Shown piece by piece: positions 1 through 8,300 of a stretch of 32,993 nt of DNA. The translations under genes and the position numbers were made by a program. The stretch covers positions 1 through 32,993 of the forward strand of contig CANIFC010000012.1 of assembly GCA_947466695.1 (NCBI GenBank). The letters run 5' to 3'. Below the pieces are notes generated by a model. It saw nothing but the letters and a program-made list of their open reading frames with translations. It did no database searches and had not been told where the DNA came from. The stretch comes from Oxalobacteraceae bacterium. GTDB taxonomy: Bacteria; Pseudomonadota; Gammaproteobacteria; Burkholderiales; Burkholderiaceae_D. Position 1 is the stretch's first letter, and each line of letters begins with the position of its first letter.

Positions 1-2
1 AA

Positions 3-44
3 GCCCTGAAGGGCGAATTGTGCTCGAATTTTGAGAATTCGAGC
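3..44. repeat. Two adjacent short inverted repeats at the window edge
   Basis: Positions 3-7 and 10-14 pair (GCCCT/AGGGC). Positions 22-30 and 36-44 form a perfect 9-bp stem (GCTCGAATT/AATTCGAGC) with a 5-nt loop. They lie just past the stop of the broken res. A minus-strand frame from the ATG at 99-101 runs through them to the window edge without a stop, with no recognisable domain, so they may be part of a gene cut by the window edge. Confidence 0.35.
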
Positions 45-114
45 GGTATTTTGAATATCAATGCCATCAAAATTGAATCTGACTGCGATTCCGGTCATCA
101 TCGTGTCAGCTTCG

Positions 115-411
115 TTAGATCAAATTCTGTCTGCCGCGCAGACTCCTAGCAAGTTTGTCAGCTTGGGGCAAGCCGTTCACTAGTTGCACATCACGCACAT
201 TGATTAACAATTCGTCATCAAAATTTTCAGGTAAGCGATTACCGATACCGATGTCATCCTCTACACTCAAAGCAATCTGCTTGTCACCCTTACGGCGCGG
301 CGCTGCTACAGAGAAACGGTTATCACATTTTTCCAAGCCAGCGAACACACCAAGCACGGCATTGATCGCAAGTCTTTGGTAGGGTAAATCGCCACTAAAC
401 TGAATTTTCAT
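115..411 (-). pseudogene. res: Type III restriction enzyme Res subunit, N-terminal remnant
   Basis: About 98 residues from the Met of MKIQFSGDLPYQRLAINAVL, which resembles the start of type III Res subunits (MKIxF..PYQxxAIxAV..F). In the family this lead-in is followed directly by a DEAD-type ATPase with a METGTGKT Walker A motif and a C-terminal PD-(D/E)XK nuclease, for a total near 900-1000 aa. Here the frame ends at a TAA right after LARSLRGRQNLI, before any Walker A. The other frames between the stop and the window edge show no TGTGKT motif either. I read this as a truncated, non-functional res left after deletion or rearrangement. It lies downstream of mod and fic on the same strand, as expected for a mod-res operon. 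An in-frame Met 8 codons upstream (435) is less likely to be the start. The family call is fairly confident; the cause of the break is unknown. Confidence 0.65.
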
Positions 412-466
412 ATTGTTAATATTTCTCTTAATCAAACTATTTGTAACTGATACCGCTTTATTTGAA

Positions 467-522
467 GTTCTGGAAGGTCTACCTAACGCTATTACGTTTG
501 CGTTAGGTAGACCTTCCAGAAC
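467..522. repeat. Perfect 23-bp inverted repeat (strong hairpin)
   Basis: Arms at 467-489 and 500-522 are perfectly complementary over 23 bp, with a 10-nt loop (TATTACGTTT). The inner arm ends are CTACCTAACGC and GCGTTAGGTAG. It sits in the intergenic space after the fic stop and before the res remnant, both on the minus strand. There is no T-tract directly after either arm, so it is not a textbook Rho-independent terminator. It could be an attenuator, an RNA-stability stem, or a palindromic repetitive element. Confidence 0.85.
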
Positions 523-529
523 AAGGTTT

Positions 530-579
530 GTGATAGGTGTACCTAACGCAAATTACTTAGTAGTAGGCGCACCTATCAC
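530..579. repeat. Second hairpin sharing the TACCTAACGC motif
   Basis: Arms GTGATAGGTG (530-539) and CACCTATCAC (570-579) pair perfectly over 10 bp. A further 4 bp (542-545 with 564-567) can pair inside. The decamer TACCTAACGC at 540-549 repeats the one at 480-489 in the neighbouring 23-bp hairpin, so the two structures look related by duplication. Confidence 0.7.
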
Positions 580-604
580 GGCACAAAATCTGCCTGCTAA
601 ATAA

Positions 605-1717
605 TCAAAACACATCTCGTCCTTCAGCAATATTAAGTAACTTGCTAAGAATGAAAATATTCGGCTTACGTCCCGCGCCCTCCTGAAAGACCTGAATCAG
701 ACCCAGATCAGTCAGCGTTTTTAAAATGGCATTTGAGGTAAACCGGGTAGGAATGCCAGATCTGGCGGCGAAATCAGTTGAGTTAATGATGGGTTTAATA
801 AAGAAAGCATCCAAGGCAGGCACTGCATATTGGGAATGCGTCGCCTCAATAAAACGAGTTTTCAAATCGTTATATAAAGCCAAGATTTCCTGCGCCTTAG
901 CCAGATTTGTATCTGCCTGTTTGATCACGCCTTTGGTGAAAAACTCAATCCATCCTTGCCAATCACCCTGATCGGTAATCAGTAATAGCCTATCGTAATA
1001 TTCCTCGCGATGTGATTCGAGATATTCAGACAGATAAAACATAGGGCGCGACAATAAGCCACGCTGAAACAGCAACAAAGGAATCAACATCCGTCCGATG
1101 CGTCCATTACCATCTTTAAACGGATGCAAAATCTCAAACTGGGCATGTACTACTGCAATTTGCAAAACAGGATCGTCTTCAGATGTAGCGATATAGTGCG
1201 CCCAAGCCTCAAGCGCTTGTGGCAAGACTATCGGGTTAGGCGGTACAAAACGCGCCTCTTCCATCGTGCAGCCAGGTCGACCTATCCAGTTTTGATCAAT
1301 GCGAAATTGACCTGGCGTTTTATTTTGACCACGGACACCCTGCATCAAGGTTTGGTGCAGCTCTTTAATAATAGAAAGCGAAATGGCCCGATGTTCCATC
1401 GCCGATTCAGCGGCAAATAAGGCATTACGGTAATTGCGCACTTCTTCCATATCGGCTTGCCGCTCTGGTGGAATGTCCACCCCACCATCTTGCTGCAAGA
1501 CTTCTTCCAAGGTTGCTTGCGTGCCCTCTATGCGTGAGGACAATACCGCCTCATTAGTCGTAATGGGCGACAACAGCACAGCAGCATTCGGCAAAGAACG
1601 AAGCAAGCCGTCGTACCGCCCCAAAGCAGCGTTCGCACGGCTCATCAGGGGCATCAATTTTTGCCAATTCAACTCACCGACCGGCAAAATTGGCGGGGTA
1701 GCAGGGAGTCTAGCCAT
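605..1717 (-). CDS. Fic family protein (class II, N-terminal inhibitory motif)
   Basis: This 370-aa protein carries the Fic catalytic motif HPFKDGNGRIGR at about residues 198-209. The His is the general base, the Asp binds the metal, and the GNGR loop holds the nucleotide phosphates. The segment SSRIEG at about 60-65 fits the [S/T]xxxE[G/N] inhibitory helix of class II Fic proteins, in which the Glu blocks ATP until displaced. The C-terminal ~90 residues (ARSGIPTRFTSNAILKTLTDLGLI) look like a winged helix. Fic proteins of this layout usually AMPylate proteins or themselves; the target here is unknown. The start lies 2 bp after the mod stop, so it is almost certainly co-transcribed and probably translationally coupled. 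Its position between mod and the res remnant is unusual for a type III system. Family call firm, role inferred. Confidence 0.93.
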   Translation of the reverse strand: MARLPATPPILPVGELNWQKLMPLMSRANAALGRYDGLLRSLPNAAVLLSPITTNEAVLSSRIEGTQATLEEVLQQDGGVDIPPERQADMEEVRNYRNALFAAESAMEHRAISLSIIKELHQTLMQGVRGQNKTPGQFRIDQNWIGRPGCTMEEARFVPPNPIVLPQALEAWAHYIATSEDDPVLQIAVVHAQFEILHPFKDGNGRIGRMLIPLLLFQRGLLSRPMFYLSEYLESHREEYYDRLLLITDQGDWQGWIEFFTKGVIKQADTNLAKAQEILALYNDLKTRFIEATHSQYAVPALDAFFIKPIINSTDFAARSGIPTRFTSNAILKTLTDLGLIQVFQEGAGRKPNIFILSKLLNIAEGRDVF

Positions 1718-1719
1718 GA

Positions 1720-3795
1720 TTACAGACTCTTCACATCATCAATGCCAAACTGCTTCAATACTTGCACAGCATTGACCTTGGCGGCGTCGTCTGCAAAACC
1801 TGCGTCTCTAAATACCACACGACAAACGGCAGGGCCGAGTTCGGCTTTGAGTTTGCCGATTGCTTCCGCGACTTCTTCGGTAATGTCTCTATCGAGACAA
1901 ACCAACAAGGCACCCGCACCTACTTCAAACACAGTTTTTCCAGCAAGGGTATGAGTGGCAATAGGTAAACTGAGATCCAGGCCGTACTTCAATAAAATCT
2001 CGAACAAGACATCGTCCGCACTGCGATCTGCTTTAATTACTTCGTCAGCGCTCAGCAAATCATCAGAAAGAGTATCAAAGCCAACATCCCATGGTTTGAT
2101 GTTTGAGAAATCAATCTTGAATGTCCGGAAACCTAAATCACCACGATAATCTTGTTTGTCTAGCTGAATAGCAGCACCAGTCCTACGGAGTCGCTCTTTT
2201 GTAATTTCAGCGATGTTTCTTGGTCGTCCTAAAGTATCACAAAATTTTGCAGCAACTTTCTGGTCTTTCTTGCTAGCATCCAAAATTTCTGGAAGTTGTA
2301 CCAAAACAAAGCGTCTAGATCCATTATCTAATGTATTCAAAGACATTACTGAATGACCAATCGTCCCACTTCCAGCGAAAAAATCTAAGATGATTGCATC
2401 TGGATCACTATTAGTAGAATAAGCAATGAGTTTTGCAAGTTCGTCGTGATCTTTTGGATTGTTGAATGCCTTTGCACCCAACAGTTTTCGTAAATACTTT
2501 ACAGAGACTTGCGATTGTTTATAAAAATAACTACCGCGTACTTGCGTAGCAAACGCTTCTGCCTCATCAGCGTTGCCATCGTCAGCAGAATCGTCATCCA
2601 ATTCAATTTCCAGTTCTTCCGGGATCGGCCTAATATGCGCTTTTCGAAATGGTGGTTCCGTATGATCTGCCCTAAATTCTACGAGGCCAAGTCGAATTTG
2701 ACGCCGCATTTCTTCAGAAGTGGAATAAATCCAACCACGCTCAGGTACATTACACGGGAGATTCGTTTCTGGATGCAAAACGTCGTAACGTGGACCATCA
2801 CCGCCCGGCCAAGAAATATCACGGTCACGCCAAGGACCATTAGCATCTATACGTTTATAGCGGCTCCATTTTTTTGCAGGGTGAGATTTTGCAAGCGAGG
2901 CATACCATTCTTGTAGATCTCGCTCGATAAGATCATTCGCTGAAGTATGCTTCGCGCGAAGCTCCATATATTTGTCCCATATATCGCGTGCACCAGGTTT
3001 TTCTTCGCGCCATATTGTTTTTGCTTGACGTAAGTCAGCCATAGATTTTGCAAAAACAAGCAAATATTCGTGTCCAACCGAGATCAGTTTAGCGTCATTT
3101 TTTCGACCTTTTTCCCAGATCATACAAGCCACAAAATTTTCTTCCCCAAATATTTCATTGCACAATTGTCGGAGATTTACTATTTCATGATCGTCAATAC
3201 TAATAAATATAATGCCATCATCGCGCAATAAATTACGCGCCAATTTCAGACGTGGATACATCATGTTCAACCAATTCGTATGATACCGCCCCGATGTCTC
3301 CGCATTCGCTGATAACTTCCTTCCCGTCGCATCAGTTTGCCCTGTCAGCTCCAAATAATTTTTAATGTTGTCGTGAAAATCATCTGAATAAACGAAGTCT
3401 TTCCCAGTGTTATACGGAGGATCGATATAAATCACCTTGACCTTCTGGTGATAGCTCTTTTGCAGCAGCTTCAACACTTCCAGATTATCGCCTTCGATGA
3501 ATATATTTTGCGTCGTGTCCCAGTCTTTAGAATCCTCTTTACAAGGACGCAAGGTGCCACTAGATGGCGTTTGCGCCATATGACGCGCCCGCGCCTTGCC
3601 GTTCCAGGTAAAACTGTAACGCTCTTCGGCACCTATAAGCTCTTCACCCAAGAGTTGTTTCAGCACGGAAAAGTCGATACCCTTTTCCGATAAAATTTCT
3701 GGAAATAGTGCCTTGAGTTTGGCGATATTCTCTGCCTTGATATCCAGGCTTTGGCTTTCTTGCGTACTGAGTTTTTCTAAGGTCATTTTTTGCAT
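1720..3795 (-). CDS. mod: Type III restriction-modification Mod subunit, adenine-N6 methyltransferase
   Basis: 691 aa. The catalytic motif IV DPPYNTG is at about 125-131 and the SAM-binding motif DFFAGSGT at about 471-478. Motif IV before motif I is the beta-class order typical of type III Mod proteins. The region between (about 230-440) is the probable target-recognition domain and includes an acidic stretch around 399-413. The N-terminal ~95 residues form a helical lead-in also common in Mod. The protein would methylate adenine in one strand of an asymmetric site; the site cannot be read from sequence. The gene starts 25 bp after the DUF4391 stop and ends 2 bp before fic. An alternative start is Met4. 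With res truncated it may act as an orphan or regulatory methyltransferase, or serve the helicase genes upstream. Confidence 0.95.
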   Translation of the reverse strand: MQKMTLEKLSTQESQSLDIKAENIAKLKALFPEILSEKGIDFSVLKQLLGEELIGAEERYSFTWNGKARARHMAQTPSSGTLRPCKEDSKDWDTTQNIFIEGDNLEVLKLLQKSYHQKVKVIYIDPPYNTGKDFVYSDDFHDNIKNYLELTGQTDATGRKLSANAETSGRYHTNWLNMMYPRLKLARNLLRDDGIIFISIDDHEIVNLRQLCNEIFGEENFVACMIWEKGRKNDAKLISVGHEYLLVFAKSMADLRQAKTIWREEKPGARDIWDKYMELRAKHTSANDLIERDLQEWYASLAKSHPAKKWSRYKRIDANGPWRDRDISWPGGDGPRYDVLHPETNLPCNVPERGWIYSTSEEMRRQIRLGLVEFRADHTEPPFRKAHIRPIPEELEIELDDDSADDGNADEAEAFATQVRGSYFYKQSQVSVKYLRKLLGAKAFNNPKDHDELAKLIAYSTNSDPDAIILDFFAGSGTIGHSVMSLNTLDNGSRRFVLVQLPEILDASKKDQKVAAKFCDTLGRPRNIAEITKERLRRTGAAIQLDKQDYRGDLGFRTFKIDFSNIKPWDVGFDTLSDDLLSADEVIKADRSADDVLFEILLKYGLDLSLPIATHTLAGKTVFEVGAGALLVCLDRDITEEVAEAIGKLKAELGPAVCRVVFRDAGFADDAAKVNAVQVLKQFGIDDVKSL

Positions 3796-3820
3796 GGCGT
3801 TCTTTAGCTAATTCTTTAAT

Positions 3821-4666
3821 TTAATTCTTATGCTTCAGTTGTAAGGTGTATTCCGACATCTGTTGTTGTAGTTGTTTGATCTGGACGTTTAAGCCTAACT
3901 GGCGGTTAAACTGTGTCTCGGCTTTAAGTAATGCATATTGTCCCGCGAGTTGGCTTTCGACCTGACGCATTGCCTGTATTACTTCTTGTCTTTTTTGATC
4001 AGCGTCGGCACTTGCGCTGCGTTGGTAATGTCCTGTATGGCGGGCGATATCCAAGGCGACGATACAGCGCGTTAAATCTGCATAGACCGAGTATAAATGT
4101 TGCGGGTTACATGCGGGAAATGCGAAGTCTAACAAGAAGTCTTGTTCTATCACTTGCAGCTCATCTAAATTTAGCCAAGCAGTGTCGAAGGTGCGAAAGA
4201 TGGTGAGCTTACTGGAGTCAGCACGATTAATGCGTTTATCTGCCATGCAAATGGCTAAAGTTGAGCTAGTTGCGTTCGCCAGCAATTCAGTCTCTTGCGC
4301 GGTGCTTGAGAGATCTGTCGCGATAGTCTTAGTCGCCACAAACACCAGTAACAAGGGATAGGGAATTGCACGATGCAATAGCTCGCCCAAACGCTTGAGT
4401 TGCGTGTTTTTGATATAGCTTTTTAATACTATATGCAGCACCGCAATTTCGCCATACTCTCGCTCATCGTCGTCATACCGTGTTATAGCGCAATTGGCGG
4501 GCTTGATGGCATAGCGCCATTCCATGGTATCAAGTTGATCGGTAATCAACTTACGGTCTGCGCTGCTTAAATCTGCATTTTCCAGTACTTGCTTTTTGTA
4601 GATGCGCGCGCCCAAGCTTGCTGATTCTGGCAAGGCGAGGATGGCGTAAAAATCATCTATAGTCAT
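3821..4666 (-). CDS. DUF4391 domain-containing protein
   Basis: 281 aa, no signal peptide or membrane segment. It opens with MTIDDFYAILALPESASLG and continues with a mixed alpha/beta domain containing IPYPLLLVFV (about 105-114). The last ~60 residues (QEVIQAMRQVESQLAGQYALLKAETQFN) are helical and coiled-coil-like. The pattern matches DUF4391 proteins, which in my recollection occur next to a large helicase and a type III-like methyltransferase. No catalytic motif is visible, so it may be an adaptor or structural subunit. It starts 17 bp after the 58-aa gene and ends 25 bp before mod, firmly inside the operon. Family assignment is by recall of sequence style; function unknown. Confidence 0.8.
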   Translation of the reverse strand: MTIDDFYAILALPESASLGARIYKKQVLENADLSSADRKLITDQLDTMEWRYAIKPANCAITRYDDDEREYGEIAVLHIVLKSYIKNTQLKRLGELLHRAIPYPLLLVFVATKTIATDLSSTAQETELLANATSSTLAICMADKRINRADSSKLTIFRTFDTAWLNLDELQVIEQDFLLDFAFPACNPQHLYSVYADLTRCIVALDIARHTGHYQRSASADADQKRQEVIQAMRQVESQLAGQYALLKAETQFNRQLGLNVQIKQLQQQMSEYTLQLKHKN

Positions 4667-4683
4667 TGCGCTTGATACATTAC

Positions 4684-4860
4684 CTAGCGGCGCTTTGAAT
4701 TAATAGGAGTTTCTCTAATGAGTTGCCCATTACGTACTACTACAATGGCAGTCTGCGTTTGCTCGGCCACCATACGGGCCCGTTGTCCTGCACGCTGCAA
4801 CGCAGCGGTAATGTTTCTGGCATCTGCATCACGTGCCTGACTTAGCGGTTTTGGGTTCAT
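4684..4860 (-). CDS. Small protein (58 aa) coupled to the zeta-like kinase
   Basis: I translated this directly. It starts MNPKPLSQARDADARNITAA, has a basic, Arg/Gln-rich helical middle, and ends in a short strand-like segment TAIVVVRNGQLIRE before the TAG. The ATG overlaps the TGA of the zeta-like gene (ATGA, 4857-4860), which strongly suggests translational coupling. The stop lies 17 bp before the DUF4391 start. The form (helix, then a short hydrophobic strand with V-x-N/D-G) recalls small partner proteins seen beside zeta/AAA kinases, so an antitoxin or cofactor role is plausible. No family was recognised with certainty. It is easily missed by annotation because of its length. Confidence 0.75.
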   Translation of the reverse strand: MNPKPLSQARDADARNITAALQRAGQRARMVAEQTQTAIVVVRNGQLIRETPINSKRR

Positions 4861-5381
4861 TGTTCACTCCAATCAATTAATGTTGGTGTATCGCCAGCGT
4901 TATCAAAATGTAGCCACACATCGGCTAAAGGTTTGTAGCTTTGATAAAAATTATGTAATCCTGCGTCAAAACGGCGACGTATGACATCTTCAGGGATATG
5001 ATGCCCGCCTTGTTGGACGCGTTCTGCGACACGCGCAATTGCCGTTTCTGCATTGGGTAGTTGTAAAAAAATGAGCTTGATGTGGTAACCCAGCGCACGC
5101 CATCTTGGAATGCTACGTGTATAGCCTCTACCACTCAGTGTAGTTTCAAATGCAAAACTTTCACCCTTGGCTATTAGGTCATCAATTGTTTTGAGCATGA
5201 GTTTGCCTGCTTTAATTGCGGCAAGTTCGGGGGCGAATGGCGAAAATCCTGCAGCAATCAAGTCAGCATTAACAAAAGTGCTGCAATGCGCCTCGTTGGG
5301 CAAAAATTCACGCGCGAAGGTGGTTTTTCCCGCTCCATTGGGGCCAGCGATGATGATGATCTTTTTCTCATTCACCTTCAT
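4857..5381 (-). CDS. Zeta-toxin-like P-loop kinase / AAA family ATPase
   Basis: 174 aa. The Walker A motif GPNGAGKT is at 13-20, followed by FAREFLP and FVNADLIAAGFSP, the Asn-Ala-Asp region characteristic of zeta-type kinases. Further on come ESFAFETTLSGRGY (substrate-pocket region) and RVAERVQQGGHHIPEDVIRRRF (lid with conserved arginines). Classical zeta toxins phosphorylate UDP-N-acetylglucosamine and are neutralised by an epsilon antitoxin. Short chromosomal relatives like this one are widespread and mostly uncharacterised. The ATG overlaps the helicase stop by 4 bp and the stop overlaps the next gene by 4 bp. That placement inside a helicase-methyltransferase operon suggests an effector or guard role, not a free-standing toxin-antitoxin pair. 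The substrate is unknown. Confidence 0.9.
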   Translation of the reverse strand: MKVNEKKIIIIAGPNGAGKTTFAREFLPNEAHCSTFVNADLIAAGFSPFAPELAAIKAGKLMLKTIDDLIAKGESFAFETTLSGRGYTRSIPRWRALGYHIKLIFLQLPNAETAIARVAERVQQGGHHIPEDVIRRRFDAGLHNFYQSYKPLADVWLHFDNAGDTPTLIDWSEQ

Positions 5382-8300
5382 TGCAGCACCAAATAACTAA
5401 CGACCTCAAAATCATCCATGCTTTGACTACCCTGCGGTTCCAATACAGTACCGCCACGACTGAACAAACTGAGCACGCCCTTTTCCTGACTTTTGCCGAC
5501 AATGCTGTCAATCGCAATAGCCAGCAATTTCTGTATTGCCTGCATATCTGCACCAAGTTTAGTTTTTCGGCTAAATTCAGCCACGGCCTCAAGGTTTGGC
5601 TGTGCAAGACCGGAAGCCTGCTTCTTTAAAACATCCAGGATCTGTTTAGAGCGCGTGAAGGCCGCTTTCACTTTACCTGCCTCTGTAACGTAGACTAAAA
5701 AATGCGGTGCGAGCGCGTAGTTGCCATCCACATGTACTTTGTTGGCGGGATCGCCTGGTTGATTACGCAGGCAAAATATGACGCCAGGTTCAAAGCCGTC
5801 TGCTATCAGACTAGGTGCAAGTGGTGTCACGGCATAGAGACCCGTAGGCGCTTGTTCCAGTTCTGCCATATACGCTTGCATATAAGCAGACAAATCCATG
5901 CGGAAGTCGTTAAGTGTCATATCTGTAATGGAGACACCACCAGCGAGATCTTCCAGATCAACCACGGCTTCTTGCAACTGCTCTAACTGCTTGCGGCGGT
6001 ATTCCAAATCATTCATTTGATGATTCTCATCTTGCTCGATGACGTTTTCTTCACCAGTGGCAGAGATATCCAGCAAAACCATACGGCCACTGACGCGTGC
6101 TTCGAGATTGATATACTCGTCTAACTCCATATTTGGCCAAAAATTGACCAGTTGAATACTGGTATTTTTTGAACCCAAACGATCAATACGCCCAAAGCGC
6201 TGGATGATACGCACCGGATTCCAGTGAATATCGTAGTTGACCAGATAGTCGCAATCTTGCAGATTTTGTCCTTCTGAGATGCAATCGGTGGCGATCAATA
6301 AATCAATTTGATCAGTAGCATTGGCGTCAATTTTCTCTCGTTCTTTGGAGATGGGAGAAAAATGCGTTAGCAGGTTACCCAGATCGCTGCCGACACCTTT
6401 AAGCGTCGTCTTGTTAGTGCCAGAACCGGTAACCAATGCTGCGTAGATACCCAGACTTTTTTCTGCCCACGGTGCGAGTTGCTGGTAAAGATAAATGGCA
6501 GTATCAGCAAAAGCGGTAAATACGATCACCTTTTTGTTACTACCGCCATCATTGCTATTGATGGGGTTTTGTACCTTGGCTAGTATGAGCGCTTTTAGCT
6601 CACTTAATTTAGCATCGCGGCCGGCATCTACTTTCTTGGCTTCTTCCAGCAAATACTGAAGCTGGAAGCGATCTTCTTGCAGATCCTGTTTCCACAACAG
6701 TAAATCCATGTCCTGGATGAGCACCTTGATTTTATTACCAACTGCCAACGCCTCAAATTCAGTCGATTCAAAATCAATGTCTTCGATACTTTGCTCTTCT
6801 ATATCGTCCACTTCGTGGGTCTCAATCCGAGCAAGCAATTGATTGACCTGCCCAAGTAACTTATTGACAGTCATCGCAAACGAATTGATTGAACTTTCCA
6901 TGCGTTTGAGTAAATTCACCCGCATCAAATGGATTAAGCTTTGTTCACGGTCAGCTTGCTTAAATACCCCTTGGCCGCCTTTAAGTTTTTTGTCGTATTT
7001 GCGATTGTATTCTTCGCGCTTATCCATACGGACATACTTCAATGGCGCATACGCAGACAAATGCAGGCGACGAATAGTGCGGTTAATGTCATGCAAAGTA
7101 GGAAACTGGCCTTGGCTGTCGATATCTGCTTTAATATTTTTTGGCTTTAGCCGAATCGGAAATTCACCAATATCAGCGGTGCCGTAATATTTTTCAATAT
7201 GCTTGCGCGAACGGGCAATCGTCAATAAATCTAGCAGTTTGAAGTAATCAAAATTCATGCTGTCCATCAAACTGGCCACCGTTCTATCTTCCGGCGAATG
7301 ATTTACCCATTGATTAAAACGCGCCTGCGCCTGCTTTAAGGTTTGCTCAATGCTATTGATGCCATGGTCTGCCAATGCATTGTCGATTCCTTCTGTAATG
7401 AAGGCGACCTGATTTTTAAGGTCGTTCATGCGGTTATTCACCGGCGTGGCAGAAAGCATCAGCACTTTTGTTTTGACGCCGGATTGAATCACCTCTTGCA
7501 TCAAGCGTGTGTAGCGGGTTTTTCCATCGGTGCGCGGATTATTATTGCGGAAATTATGTGATTCGTCGATGACGATCAAATCATAATTGCCCCAATTTAT
7601 GCTGGCCAGATTGATTTCACCCGATTGCCCTTCATCACGAGTCAAATCAGTGTGATTGAGCACATCGTAGTTAAAGCGATCTGCCGCTAAGATATTACGT
7701 TTGTCGTTGACGGCATAGAGCGTCCAATTGTCGCGCAATTTCTTGGGGCACAGCACCAACACGCGATCATTGCGCAATTCATAGTATTTAATGACAGCCA
7801 AAGCTTCAAAAGTTTTACCTAAGCCGACACTGTCGGCGATGATGCAACCGCCATAACGTTCTAGCTTATCGATGGCACCGAGTACGCCATCTTTTTGAAA
7901 TTTATAAAGCTTGTTCCAGACAAGCGTGTGCTTGAAGCCTGTTTTGCTCCGAATGATTTTTTCTTCATTTAGATCTTCCAGATAATCCCTGAACAAATTG
8001 AACAAGGTAAGGAAGTAAATGAATTGAGGTGATTGATCTTTATAGAGTAATTCCAGCTGACTTAACAATACTTGCTTTGCATCTTCCACAATACTAGTGT
8101 TGTTCCAGATTGCCTCAAACCAATTTCCTAATGCACTAACATTAGCATCATCAGAGAACCCCATATTAATATCAAAACTGGCGGACTCGCTGTAACCAAA
8201 TCCTGAGCTGGTAAATTGAGAACTGCCTTGTATTGCCAAACTAGCTACAGTCCCATTGTTGACATGAAATAAGGTTTGATTAACTGAACCGTTTTGTTTA

